Positions 19,392-29,231 are shown, counted from the stretch's first letter. The stretch: DNA of 64,000 nucleotides from an uncultured Ruminococcus sp. (GCA_947624295.1 CANQJV010000002.1:1-64000); one strand, 5' to 3'. Numbers and translations: made by a program. The notes: generated by a model not told the origin, from the sequence alone.

Positions 19392-20843
19392 ATGCAGGAT
19401 AACAGAATAATATCTGAACTTAACCGTAATATAGCCGAAATAAAACGTATTTCGGGCGATTCATCGGACGTACTTGTCAGCGAATTTACAACAGGCGGAA
19501 TAAAATGTGCCTTGATTTGTTGCGAAGGTATGATGTCATCGCAGACCGTCACTGAAATGGTGCTTGAGCCTATAACTGATATTCCGCAACAGGAAAATCC
19601 CGCAAAACTATTCAGTTATATTACGAAATACAGGCTTTTATCAACAGACCGCCCTGAAGCAAATGATTATGATACACTTTTCCGCCTGCTCCATTCGGGA
19701 TTTGCTGTACTGATTGCCGACGGAATAAATAAAGCTATTGCATTTGGGGTGCAGGGGTATGCATCAAGAAGTATACAAGAGCCGTCAGGAGAAGGGAATA
19801 TTTTAGGAAGTCACGAGGGATTTGTTGAAACAGTCCGCACAAATATGTCAATGGTACGCCGGCGGTTGAAAACACCTGAACTTGTAATGAAACTTATGAT
19901 AAAAGGGAGTAAAAGCCGGACGGATATATGTTTGTGTTATATGAAAGACCGTGTTCCGTCTGAATTACTTGACCGCATACAGAAATCGCTTGATGATATG
20001 GAACTTGAGTCGATACTTTCAACAGGCTATATACGCCCGTTTGTTGAGAAAAAGAGCTTTGAACTTTTCAGCTCAACGGGCTTGACAGAACGCCCTGACG
20101 TACTTTGTTCTAAACTGATAGAGGGCAGAATTGCTATACTTGTTGACGGAGTACCGTACGGGATAATAATACCACGTCTTTTTTGCGAAAGTTTCCAGAC
20201 ACTTGACGACTACGCATATAAGCCGTATTATGCTGTATTTATCCGTTGGTTAAAATACGGTGCGTTTATTCTTGCAATATTATTGCCTGCTGTATATACT
20301 GCAATAGTTATGTATCACCCTGAACTGCTTAACAGTACGCTTTTACTTTTGCTTGTTGAGGAAGAAAAAAATGCACCGCTTTCTATAATAACAGAATCGT
20401 TTCTTGTGCTGATAATGTACGAAGTCATACGTGAAGCAGGAGTGCGTTTACCCAAACCTGTAGGCGGTGCTGTAAGTATAATAAGCGGTCTTATAATTGG
20501 AGATGCAGCTGTAAAATCGGGGCTTGTGAGTACTCCTCTGCTTACAATGACCGCACTTTCAGTACTTGCAGGTCTTGTGTTGCCTGACTTGAATCCTCAG
20601 ATAACTGTATTAAGGTTTGCGTTTTTGTTATCAGGAGGATTATTGGGGTTGTTTGGGGTGAGTATACTTGCATGTGCTGTACTCACGAATATATGCGGTA
20701 CGGAAGATTATGGTTTCCCGTTTACTGCACCGCTTTCGCCGTTTTCGAAAAAAGGTATGGGCGATACAGTTATTCGGCAGGGATTCCGTAAAATGCAGAG
20801 CAGAGGTTTTACAGTGGAGGATTACCATGAATCAGATAAATAA
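19392..20843 (+). CDS. Spore germination protein, GerA/GerKA family
   Basis: VLISDGINKAIAFGVQGYASRSIQEPSGEGNILGSHEGFVETVRTNMSMVRRRLKTPEL; VLVDGVPYGIIIPRLF. Confidence 0.9.
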   Translation: MQDNRIISELNRNIAEIKRISGDSSDVLVSEFTTGGIKCALICCEGMMSSQTVTEMVLEPITDIPQQENPAKLFSYITKYRLLSTDRPEANDYDTLFRLLHSGFAVLIADGINKAIAFGVQGYASRSIQEPSGEGNILGSHEGFVETVRTNMSMVRRRLKTPELVMKLMIKGSKSRTDICLCYMKDRVPSELLDRIQKSLDDMELESILSTGYIRPFVEKKSFELFSSTGLTERPDVLCSKLIEGRIAILVDGVPYGIIIPRLFCESFQTLDDYAYKPYYAVFIRWLKYGAFILAILLPAVYTAIVMYHPELLNSTLLLLLVEEEKNAPLSIITESFLVLIMYEVIREAGVRLPKPVGGAVSIISGLIIGDAAVKSGLVSTPLLTMTALSVLAGLVLPDLNPQITVLRFAFLLSGGLLGLFGVSILACAVLTNICGTEDYGFPFTAPLSPFSKKGMGDTVIRQGFRKMQSRGFTVEDYHESDK

Positions 20844-21822
20844 GGCACAATTTATATCACTTTTGCTTATAGAGGACTTATTTGTGATGTTCTGCCTTAC
20901 GGAAACTATAACTGTAATAACTGCTATTGGTTTTGTTTGCGGAATTATATTGCAATTTATTTTATCTTTACCCGTAATAAGATTGTACAGTAAAGGGAAA
21001 TCGCTTAAAGACTGCGGAAAAACAGCTGAAATTGTAATACTTGCGTATATAGTGATGTGGGGCGGAATGCTTTTTTCGATGTTGTGGAATGCCGGCGATA
21101 TAATATATATTCCCTATGATTCGGGCTTTTCAGGGAAATTTATGGTATCTGCAATTATAGGTATTCTTTGCGTATATATTTCGTCGTCGGGAATAAAAGC
21201 ACTCGGACGGTCAGCGTTCATAGCGTCAATATTAGGGGTGATATGCCTGCTTATTGTCATTGTCAGTGCGCTGATACAGTCTGATATGAGAAATCTCACT
21301 GAAACAAAGGGAAAAAGTTTCCTGATTGAACTTAACAGAGGTTTTGCGTTAAGCGGAGGTCTTGGGAGTTTTATACTGATACTCGGATTCACAAAAGGTA
21401 ATCCCCTAAGAAATGCAGTCGGATATTTTGCCGGTAAAATCATATTGACAACTGTCGTAATATTGACAGGAGTGCTTGTAAGCGGAGGAATTATGGATAT
21501 AACTGATTTCCCGATTGCAACAGCCGCACAACTTTCTCAGCCGTTCCCTGTACAAAGAATAGACTCGCTTTTCCTGATAGTATTTTCAGTATCTGCCGTA
21601 TATTCCATAGCAATACAAGCTACATCAGCCGACTATCTTCTTGACGAAGTATCGCCTATGAAAAAATACAGGAGTACTCTTATGCTTATTGCAATGGTGA
21701 TAACAGGGTTTATTTTCGGCGGTAAAATTCACTATGGGATAGGGTTCAGTATTGCAGTTGCAGGTGTATTGCTTTTTGCACCTGTATCATATTTTATTAA
21801 AAGGAAATTGAAAAATGGTTAA
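20827..21822 (+). CDS. Spore germination permease, GerB/GerKB family
   Basis: Multi-TM protein starting MNQINKAQFISLLLIEDLFVMFCL at ATG 20827, overlapping the GerA stop; operon context. Confidence 0.8.
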   Translation: MNQINKAQFISLLLIEDLFVMFCLTETITVITAIGFVCGIILQFILSLPVIRLYSKGKSLKDCGKTAEIVILAYIVMWGGMLFSMLWNAGDIIYIPYDSGFSGKFMVSAIIGILCVYISSSGIKALGRSAFIASILGVICLLIVIVSALIQSDMRNLTETKGKSFLIELNRGFALSGGLGSFILILGFTKGNPLRNAVGYFAGKIILTTVVILTGVLVSGGIMDITDFPIATAAQLSQPFPVQRIDSLFLIVFSVSAVYSIAIQATSADYLLDEVSPMKKYRSTLMLIAMVITGFIFGGKIHYGIGFSIAVAGVLLFAPVSYFIKRKLKNG

Positions 21823-22348
21823 AAGATTTTTGTTGATATTGCTAACCGCTGTAACTTTTACGAGTTGCTCCTCTCATGGGAATGTAAGTACAAAGGCGTA
21901 TCTTAAAGCAGCAGCACTTGACGGGAATAAACTCACGCTTGCATTTTATTCAGAGGAGCAGGAAGCGATTACAGTGACAGCGGATAATCCTGCTGAAGCT
22001 AAAAAAATAGCTGAACTTTCAATCGGCAAGGAAATTTTCACGGGACACACAGAACTCGTCTTGCTTGCGGACTGCAATAACCTTGAAACGCTTGATTTTA
22101 TGTTACATGAGTGGAAATTATCACCGTCCTGTATAATTGCAGAGCCTGAATACAGCGGGAGAATGATACTTGCGCAGGCGAACCCAGAAAATTTAACAGG
22201 TTCAATAAAAATAGCGCAGGAACAGGAACTTGCTCCGGAATGCGATATTATCACGGTATTAAGCGGATTATTAGGGGAAAATGAATCAGCGGAAGTAGCT
22301 GAATTATCAGAGAAAGGGTTCAGCGGTACTGTATTGATAAAAAAATAA
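21815..22348 (+). CDS. Short Ger(x)C-like lipoprotein
   Basis: Lipobox LLTAVTFTSCSS, overlaps gerKB stop, 177 aa. Confidence 0.6.
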   Translation: MVKRFLLILLTAVTFTSCSSHGNVSTKAYLKAAALDGNKLTLAFYSEEQEAITVTADNPAEAKKIAELSIGKEIFTGHTELVLLADCNNLETLDFMLHEWKLSPSCIIAEPEYSGRMILAQANPENLTGSIKIAQEQELAPECDIITVLSGLLGENESAEVAELSEKGFSGTVLIKK

Positions 22349-22465
22349 CAGGATAGCCGGGAAAATTCCGGTATCCGTACATATAAATTATATTATACAC
22401 TCATTATTTCTGAAAAATCCGCATATATATTATTGTCCGCAGAACAGGATAAGGGAGTGATATAA

Positions 22466-22738
22466 TTGAAAACACAACCTGCTCAGAGGGCAGTAACATT
22501 GGGGCAGTACATAATTGAAAACAAGGCTACTGTCCGGAGTACAGCGAAAAAATTCGGAATTTCGAAAAGTACCGTGCATAAGGACGTAAGCGAACGGCTG
22601 AAAAACGAAAATCCTGCACTTTATGAGCAAGTGAGGGGGATACTTGAAATAAACAAACAGGAGCGTCATATAAGAGGCGGACTTGCAACAAAACGCAAGT
22701 ATATTGAATTATCGGAGAGGAAAAAAAGGGGACGGTGA
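22466..22738 (+). CDS. spoIIID: Sporulation transcriptional regulator SpoIIID
   Basis: RAVTLGQYIIENKATVRSTAKKFGISKSTVHKDVSERLKNENPALYEQVRGILEINKQERHIRGGLATKRKY; TTG start. Confidence 0.9.
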   Translation: MKTQPAQRAVTLGQYIIENKATVRSTAKKFGISKSTVHKDVSERLKNENPALYEQVRGILEINKQERHIRGGLATKRKYIELSERKKRGR

Positions 22739-22752
22739 AAAGCCGTCCCATA
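22727..22752 (+). terminator. Rho-independent terminator overlapping spoIIID stop
   Basis: GGGGACGGtgaaaAGCCGTCCC. Confidence 0.55.
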
Positions 22753-22995
22753 TCTATATAAAACAGTTGTCTGATATAAGCGGTCTTATTAAAGCTGTTC
22801 ATGGGCAGTGCCGGCACATTCACTGAATCCAGCCACTTTATATAATATAAGACTTATATCGGATTTCTGTATAATATTATTCTATGCAGAAAAACCAAAA
22901 AAGCGACAATGAAAATTTTAGTAATTTTATATACTGCCTTTAATTTTTTGTTACGATTGTAGGAAATTTGTAATAATACTGAAATAATACTGTTA

Positions 22996-23110
22996 TTGAA
23001 ATATTCAGAAACGTGGTGTATAATATATTCATGGAAAAAGAAATAAGCAAGAAAACACACACTTCAGATAAGAAACTGCTGTAAATTAAAACAGCAGTTT
23101 TCTTTTTTAT
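22996..23110 (+). ncRNA. Candidate small transcript (consensus promoter to intrinsic terminator), possible 17-codon peptide
   Basis: TTGAAA-17 bp-TATAAT at 22996-23024, then terminator AAACTGCTGTaaattaaAACAGCAGTTTtcttttttat at 23073-23110. Confidence 0.4.
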
Positions 23111-23215
23111 CGTCATATTTAACAATTTTGCAAAAAACACTTGAAATATCTGAAAAATATTGTTATAATAAAATCATCTGATTTTGATTTTTGAAAACTG
23201 AAAGGATTTGAAAAA

Positions 23216-23689
23216 ATGGAAAAGCTGATAAAAGCCTGCGTGGGAATATTACCGCAGAAATTACAGGATATATACTATAAATATGAGGAAAAATGGCTGT
23301 ATGTGCTTTTCGGAGGTCTGACAACCATTGTATCGATAGTAACTAAACTGCTGACATTTGCGTTGATAAAAGGCGAGCCTAAGTGGGAAAGTACAGCAGG
23401 AGTAATTGTTTCGTGGATTTGCGCAGTTACTTTTGCATTTTTCACAAATAAAAAGTATGTTTTCAAGAATGAAACCAAAACTGCCGGTGAATTTTGGAAA
23501 GTTTTTGTTTCTTTTTACGGAGCAAGGCTTGCGACTTTGGCAATGGAGGAACTTATATTCGTTGTATGTTGTGATTTACTCGGCTGGAACAAGACAATAA
23601 TCACGTTTGCAAGTCAGGTTATTATTTTTGTTGCGAATTACGTACTCAGCAAAGTTTTTGTGTTCAGGAAAAGTAAATCCGATGATTAA
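23216..23689 (+). CDS. GtrA-family membrane protein
   Basis: YVLFGGLTTIVSIVTKLLTFAL...ISWICAVTFAFFTNKKYVFKNE...NYVLSKVFVFRKS. Confidence 0.85.
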   Translation: MEKLIKACVGILPQKLQDIYYKYEEKWLYVLFGGLTTIVSIVTKLLTFALIKGEPKWESTAGVIVSWICAVTFAFFTNKKYVFKNETKTAGEFWKVFVSFYGARLATLAMEELIFVVCCDLLGWNKTIITFASQVIIFVANYVLSKVFVFRKSKSDD

Positions 23690-24680
23690 GATAGGCAATG
23701 TTGAAATAAAAAAGACCGCTTGTCTTGCGCCTATGGCGAGTGTTGCGGACAGGGCTTACCGCCTTATGTGTAAAAAATACGGTTGTGCGTATTGCGTGAG
23801 CGAAATGGTATCGGCGAAAGGCATATGTTACAATAACAATAAAACTGCTGAACTTTGTACGGTTACGGACAGCGAAAGACCTATGGCAATACAGCTTTTC
23901 GGGAATGAACCCGATTTTATGGCGGAAGCTGTCAGGATAGTGCTTGAATACAAGCCTGATATAATTGATATAAATATGGGCTGTCCCGTGCCTAAAGTTG
24001 TAAATACGGGAGCAGGTTCAGCACTTATGAGGAATATCCCTCTTGCCGTTGAAATTGCGGAATCTGCTGTAAAATCAGCGGGCGATGTCCCTGTAACTGT
24101 CAAAATCCGCAGCGGTTGGGACAGTGATAACATAAATGCACCTGAAATGGCGAAAGCTCTCGAATCAGCCGGAATATCGGCGATAGCGGTTCACGGCAGA
24201 ACACGGGAACAATTTTACGGCGGTTCAGCTGACCGTGCTGTAATAAAAGCCGTCAAAGAAGCTGTCAATATACCTGTTATTGCTAACGGTGACGTTATTG
24301 ATGCTGATTCGTGCATTGATATGTATAATCAGACGAATTGTGACCTTGTGATGATTGGTAGGGGAAGTTACGGTAATCCGTTTATTTTCAGGGAAACAGA
24401 GGCACGCCTGAACAATATGCCGTATAATCCGCCGACTGTTGAGGAAAAAATGCGTGTGATGCTTGAACATATCCGCCTTATTATCGAGTTAAGCCCGAAA
24501 ACAGAGGAACTTGCAATTCACGAAGCCCGCAAACACGCTGCATGGTATATGAACGGCTACTATGGTTCAGCGAAATACAGGGCAAAATGCTATCAGCTGA
24601 CTTCATACGCAGAGGCTGAATTTTTAGCGGAGGAGTTCGTTAAATTGCAATATGGCAGATTGCACAATAATGCGATGTAA
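23682..24680 (+). CDS. dusB: tRNA-dihydrouridine synthase (DusB-like)
   Basis: MIKIGNVEIKKTACLAPMASVADRAYR, QLFGNEPDFMAEA, DINMGCPVPKVVNTGAGSALMRN, VHGRTREQFYGGSADRAVI, MIGRGSYGNPFIF; ATG at 23682. Confidence 0.92.
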   Translation: MIKIGNVEIKKTACLAPMASVADRAYRLMCKKYGCAYCVSEMVSAKGICYNNNKTAELCTVTDSERPMAIQLFGNEPDFMAEAVRIVLEYKPDIIDINMGCPVPKVVNTGAGSALMRNIPLAVEIAESAVKSAGDVPVTVKIRSGWDSDNINAPEMAKALESAGISAIAVHGRTREQFYGGSADRAVIKAVKEAVNIPVIANGDVIDADSCIDMYNQTNCDLVMIGRGSYGNPFIFRETEARLNNMPYNPPTVEEKMRVMLEHIRLIIELSPKTEELAIHEARKHAAWYMNGYYGSAKYRAKCYQLTSYAEAEFLAEEFVKLQYGRLHNNAM

Positions 24681-24848
24681 AATTTGTGAATATTGCCATA
24701 TACTGCAAAACGACGTAATATAGCCGTTTTCAAAAAATGACGAAATTTTTGATTCAAAAACAATTGCAAAATTAAAAAATATGTGATATAATATAATTGA
24801 ACCGTAAACAGAATTGAAAAAACGGTTTTACTTCAAAGGAGATTTCAG

Positions 24849-26138
24849 ATGAAATTAAGAAAAGGACGTGCAATAGGTGCATTGGTTGTTTTTACTGCTC
24901 TCGTTGTGTCGGGAGTAAGTTGTGCTGTAAATGCAGTAAGCAGTGTAGGGAAAAAAGCCGGTAATGATTCCTCGGATATTGGGGAAAATAGTTTGTCGGT
25001 GGAAGTCACGACTGAGCCCGAAACGGCTGAACCAACAACCGAGCCTGTTCCGGAGGACAAAAGAGTACACGTTATAGCGGCAGGCGATAATCTTATCCAC
25101 TATTCTGTATATAAAAATGCGGAAAGGCTTGCAGGCGAAGGCGAAAACTATAATTTCAAACCGCTTTATGAAAATGTCAAGTACCTTATTGAGGACGCTG
25201 ACGTTGCTATACTCAATCAGGAAACTATAATAAGCCGGAGTAATGAAGTCCGTGGCGCAAACGGCGGAGCATTGCTTTTCAATTCACCGCCTGAAGTCGC
25301 TGATGCGGTTATTGATTTGGGATTTGACGTGTTCACTATGGCTAACAATCACCTGCTTGATTTTGGTGCGAGTGCCCTTGAGGAATCAATAAATTTCTGG
25401 AATGACAAGGCGCAGACATATGACCTTACGGTACTTGGCGCTTACCTTAACGAACAGGATGCAAACAATATCCGTGTCCGTGAAGTAAACGGCGTGAAAA
25501 TTGCATTTCTTGCGTATGCAGAACATATAAACGGCTTTTCGATTCCTGCGGATTCTCCGCTGAGAGTTGTGATGACCTATGAGGAAGATGTAATTGAACG
25601 TCAGATAAAAGAAGCAAAGGAAATCGCCGATGCAGTTATTGTTTCAGCGCATTGGGGCGTGGAAGATACACATATTGTTTCGGAGGACAGAATAGAACTC
25701 GCAAATAAAATGGTTGACTGGGGTGCAGATGTAATTTTAGGCTGTCATACCCACACCGCCGAAACTATGGAGTGGATTGAGCGTGACGACGGTACAAAAG
25801 GTTTTGTGTACTATTCAATGGGCAACTTTATCTGCTGTCAGACTGATAATTTCAACCTCGTCGGCGAAATGCCTGATTTTGATATTGTCGTTGACGGCGC
25901 AACAGGTGAGGTAAGGCTTGAAGATGTCGGCTGTATCCCGAATATAATCCACTATGAGGCGGGCGATTTTACAAATCTCCGTGTCTACCCGTACAGCAAA
26001 TATTCCCCTGAACTCGCTGCAATTCACGGTATACCGTATGCAGTGCCGGCAGGAACCTATACAACTTTCAGCTGGGATATTATAAATCAGATAATTGATG
26101 AAAATATTCCGAAAGAATTTCAAAAACTTGATAAATAA
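24849..26138 (+). CDS. CapA/PgsA-family (poly-gamma-glutamate synthesis type) metallophosphatase
   Basis: VIAAGDNLIHYSVYKNA, NQETIISR, FTMANNHLLDFGASAL, VSAHWGVEDTHIVSEDRIELANKMVDWGADVILGCHTHTAETME. Confidence 0.88.
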   Translation: MKLRKGRAIGALVVFTALVVSGVSCAVNAVSSVGKKAGNDSSDIGENSLSVEVTTEPETAEPTTEPVPEDKRVHVIAAGDNLIHYSVYKNAERLAGEGENYNFKPLYENVKYLIEDADVAILNQETIISRSNEVRGANGGALLFNSPPEVADAVIDLGFDVFTMANNHLLDFGASALEESINFWNDKAQTYDLTVLGAYLNEQDANNIRVREVNGVKIAFLAYAEHINGFSIPADSPLRVVMTYEEDVIERQIKEAKEIADAVIVSAHWGVEDTHIVSEDRIELANKMVDWGADVILGCHTHTAETMEWIERDDGTKGFVYYSMGNFICCQTDNFNLVGEMPDFDIVVDGATGEVRLEDVGCIPNIIHYEAGDFTNLRVYPYSKYSPELAAIHGIPYAVPAGTYTTFSWDIINQIIDENIPKEFQKLDK

Positions 26139-26289
26139 CGAACAAATTCATAATTTGTTCATAAATAACAGCGTTTAGAAGTTTTTAATCGATTTTCTGT
26201 TGTGCAAAATATCTAAAATATAGGTGCTGTGTTTATATAAAACACCAAAAAAACTATAAAACTATTTACTTTTTTAATATCCTGTTATA

Positions 26290-26469
26290 TAATATAATCA
26301 TGAATAAATGTAAAGTTTGGGATTGTAAATCTCATCACGGCAGTGTGATGCATCTTAATACCTGCTTCACTGCACCATAATCCTGAAATTTGTTCATGAT
26401 GCAGTTTAAGGTATAACTAAAGGGCATGTTCCTTTATTTATATAATCAATCAAAGAAGGAGGAAAAAAC
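26290..26469 (+). promoter_or_regulatory. Leader region of scaC-like gene with small hairpins
   Basis: CATCACggcagtGTGATG stem-loop and AAGGgcatgttCCTTT ahead of aaGGAGGaaaaaacATG; TATAAT-like box near 26290. Confidence 0.3.
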
Positions 26470-27279
26470 ATGAAGACAAAAAAGATAGTCATCGGAGCTA
26501 TGGCAGCAGCTATGCTCTCACTCTCAGTTTGCTCTCTCGCACCTGCTCTCGCAGCTGACGAAACAGTGCAGATATCCGTTGGAAATGCAACAGCAGAAGC
26601 AGGAGGTACATTTACGGTTGACGTGTCAATCGCAGATATTCCGGCTGAGGGTATCCAGTGTGCACAATTCTCACTCGATTTCGACAGCAGTGTCATCACA
26701 ATCGATTCTGTTGAGGAAGGCGCACTGATTAAGAGCGTTACAAGTGACCCTACAGCATCAGTTCTCCCCAGCTTTAACAGCTTCAAAGATAACAAAAACG
26801 GAAACCTGACATTTATGTGGGCAACTTCTATGGAAGAATCCGGTTACCTGCTGAAAGGTGAGGGCGTGTTCTGTACAATCACAGGCACTGTCGCAAAAGA
26901 TGCAAAGCCCGGAAAGTCCGAAATAAAAATAACTGCTACAAACCGTGAAACATTCACAGATTCAGGTGTTGTAAACGAGGATATTGACGTCGGCTACAAT
27001 AAAGGCGGCGAAAAAGTCAGATACAACGTTGAAGCTGTAAACGGTTCTGTAACTGTCAAGGGCGAAGATACTACAACCGGCAAAAAAGGCGATGCAAATT
27101 TCGACGGTGAAGTAAATATGGCTGATGTGGCTTCTATCATTCAGTATATCGGCAATAAGGATGCTTACAGTCTTACAGACCAAGGTATTGCAAATGCTGA
27201 TACTAATGATGACGGTCAAGTTACAGGTGAGGACGCTTATATTATCCAGCGTGTTCTTGCCGGTGAAATGGAACTCTGA
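26470..27279 (+). CDS. scaC: ScaC-like adaptor scaffoldin: single cohesin plus C-terminal dockerin
   Basis: Signal peptide; cohesin VQISVGNATAEAGGTFTVDVSIADIPAEGIQCAQFSLDFDSSVITIDSVEEGALI; dockerin KGDANFDGEVNMADVASIIQYIGN...NDDGQVTGEDAYIIQRVLAGE; first gene of a sca-type cluster. Confidence 0.8.
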   Translation: MKTKKIVIGAMAAAMLSLSVCSLAPALAADETVQISVGNATAEAGGTFTVDVSIADIPAEGIQCAQFSLDFDSSVITIDSVEEGALIKSVTSDPTASVLPSFNSFKDNKNGNLTFMWATSMEESGYLLKGEGVFCTITGTVAKDAKPGKSEIKITATNRETFTDSGVVNEDIDVGYNKGGEKVRYNVEAVNGSVTVKGEDTTTGKKGDANFDGEVNMADVASIIQYIGNKDAYSLTDQGIANADTNDDGQVTGEDAYIIQRVLAGEMEL

Positions 27280-27391
27280 TTTCTGAAAAATTCAGAGTTA
27301 TGATTATCTGATTTGTCCCCCTTACAGGAATACAAACCCAAGTTATTTTAAGTTATTAAAGGTGAAAACCTAAAGAAAGGAATTATTACAA

Positions 27392-29185
27392 ATGAAGAAA
27401 CTTATTTCTGCAGCTTCCGCACTCGCTATGGCTGCATCAATGGCAGGAGCAGTTATTCCTTTTACAACAGGAGCTGCTGACGCAACAAAAGGCTTTGAAC
27501 TCAGAGCTTTCACAAACAAGGCTGGCGAAGTTGTAAGCACAAACATCTCAACAGAAGAAATCAATGCCGGCGACGTTACTATCCCGATTGCTGTATACGT
27601 AAACGAAAAGACAAACGACTCTAAGTCTATCGTTGCACAGTGGACAGTTGACTCAAAAGACGGCGACGCTTCAAATGCAAATGTAACTTTCGCACCTATC
27701 ATCAGCGGTACACAGTATTTCGATTCACCTCGTACAGTAACTCTTGCTGATGGCTCAACTGTTGAAACAGATTTAACTATTGGTTTCAGCGGAACAATTA
27801 CAGCAGGTAAAAAAGGTACTACATTCGATGAATCATCTTCGAATTATGGATATAATACTGCTGACAAGCAGGTTTCATGGAATTGTCCTAATGCATGGGG
27901 TTCAGTTGTATGGGTAACACCTAACGGTGGCTATACATGGACAGGTGAAACTTCTGATGCTTTCCCGATTTTCGTATTTGAGGCTACATTCAAAAAGGGT
28001 ACACCGGCAGGTACATACTCAATTAACTTCCTTGAGGCAGTTGACGACTCAGGTGTTCCTGCAACATATTTCGAGGCTGGTACTCCTACAGTAAAGCACA
28101 CTGTTGAAAAGAAAAACATTGACCTTAAGGGCATTGACATCGTAATCGGCGATGCTGCAACTCCCGGAACAACAACAGCTACTCCTAAACCAATAACAAC
28201 TGCTCAGAATCCTCCTACAACAACAGCTGCAACAACAGCTGCTCCAAATCCTTCTACAACAACAATTTGGGCAGGCGAAGGCGAATTACAGCCTTCACCA
28301 ATCGTTACTGATGAACATGGTGTAGAGGAAGTAAATGACAAGTTTATCGTAAGAGGTAAAAAGTACACAGCTAAGCCCGGCGAAGACATAGAGGTTGCAT
28401 TTGAAGTTGATACAGGCGACAGCTATGTTTCAACAATGCGTACAGAATTTGCTGACCTTCCTGCTGGAATTACCGTTGAAATGAAAGACTTTACTTGCTA
28501 CGCTGATGCTGATTTGCATAAATGGGAATTTATGAATGGTTTCTCATATCAGATTAAAACTTTAACTAAGGCAGGAAACGACCCTGCAAAACTCCTTGAT
28601 AAAGATACAAGCGATGACCTTAACAACGATGTTATGCAGGTAATAGCACATATTCCTGATGACATTGCTCCCGGAACCTACAATATCGCAATGAAATTCT
28701 TCGAGGTATGTGAATATGGTCAGGTAACTGCTGACCACGAAATAAGCATGTTCAATGCTATCACATATCCGGCACAGATTGTTATTGAGGGCGATGCTCC
28801 GGGTACTACAACTGCTAAGAATCCTCCTGCAACAACAGCAGCTCCTACAACAGCAAAGGGCGATAATCCTACAACAGCTGCTCCAACAACAGCAAAGGGT
28901 GATACTCCTACAACAGCTGCTCCTAAGCCAACAGATAACGTTACAGGCACACCTCTCTATGGTGATACAAACTGCGACAAAGATGTAAATATTGCAGACG
29001 TTGTAGTTCTCAACAAGTGGCTCAACGATGCTAAATCCTACAACATTTCAGCACAGGGTAAACTCAATGCTGACTGCTGCGACGAAAAGGGTGGCGAAGG
29101 TCTCGACAAGAACGACTCTGATGCTATCATCAGAAGCATTGTTCACCTTGTTGAACTTCCGTGCACATCTGCTGACCTTAAGTAA
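27392..29185 (+). CDS. scaA: ScaA-like scaffoldin: two cohesin-like modules, Thr/Pro linkers, C-terminal dockerin
   Basis: Signal peptide; module 1 FELRAFTNKAGEVVSTNIS...; module 2 YTAKPGEDIEVAFEVDTGDSYVSTMRTEFADLPAGITVEMKD...; dockerin LYGDTNCDKDVNIADVVVLNKWLND... Confidence 0.78.
   Translation: MKKLISAASALAMAASMAGAVIPFTTGAADATKGFELRAFTNKAGEVVSTNISTEEINAGDVTIPIAVYVNEKTNDSKSIVAQWTVDSKDGDASNANVTFAPIISGTQYFDSPRTVTLADGSTVETDLTIGFSGTITAGKKGTTFDESSSNYGYNTADKQVSWNCPNAWGSVVWVTPNGGYTWTGETSDAFPIFVFEATFKKGTPAGTYSINFLEAVDDSGVPATYFEAGTPTVKHTVEKKNIDLKGIDIVIGDAATPGTTTATPKPITTAQNPPTTTAATTAAPNPSTTTIWAGEGELQPSPIVTDEHGVEEVNDKFIVRGKKYTAKPGEDIEVAFEVDTGDSYVSTMRTEFADLPAGITVEMKDFTCYADADLHKWEFMNGFSYQIKTLTKAGNDPAKLLDKDTSDDLNNDVMQVIAHIPDDIAPGTYNIAMKFFEVCEYGQVTADHEISMFNAITYPAQIVIEGDAPGTTTAKNPPATTAAPTTAKGDNPTTAAPTTAKGDTPTTAAPKPTDNVTGTPLYGDTNCDKDVNIADVVVLNKWLNDAKSYNISAQGKLNADCCDEKGGEGLDKNDSDAIIRSIVHLVELPCTSADLK
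28282..28800 (+). repeat. Cohesin cassette copy A, nearly identical to 29454-29972
   Basis: 519-bp segment starting gaattacagccttcacc; about 290 bp at its 3' end appears identical by eye to copy B. Confidence 0.9.
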
Positions 29186-29231
29186 TCAGCTTCAAAGTCC
29201 GAAATAAATAGAGCGAAAGCTCGGAAAGGAA

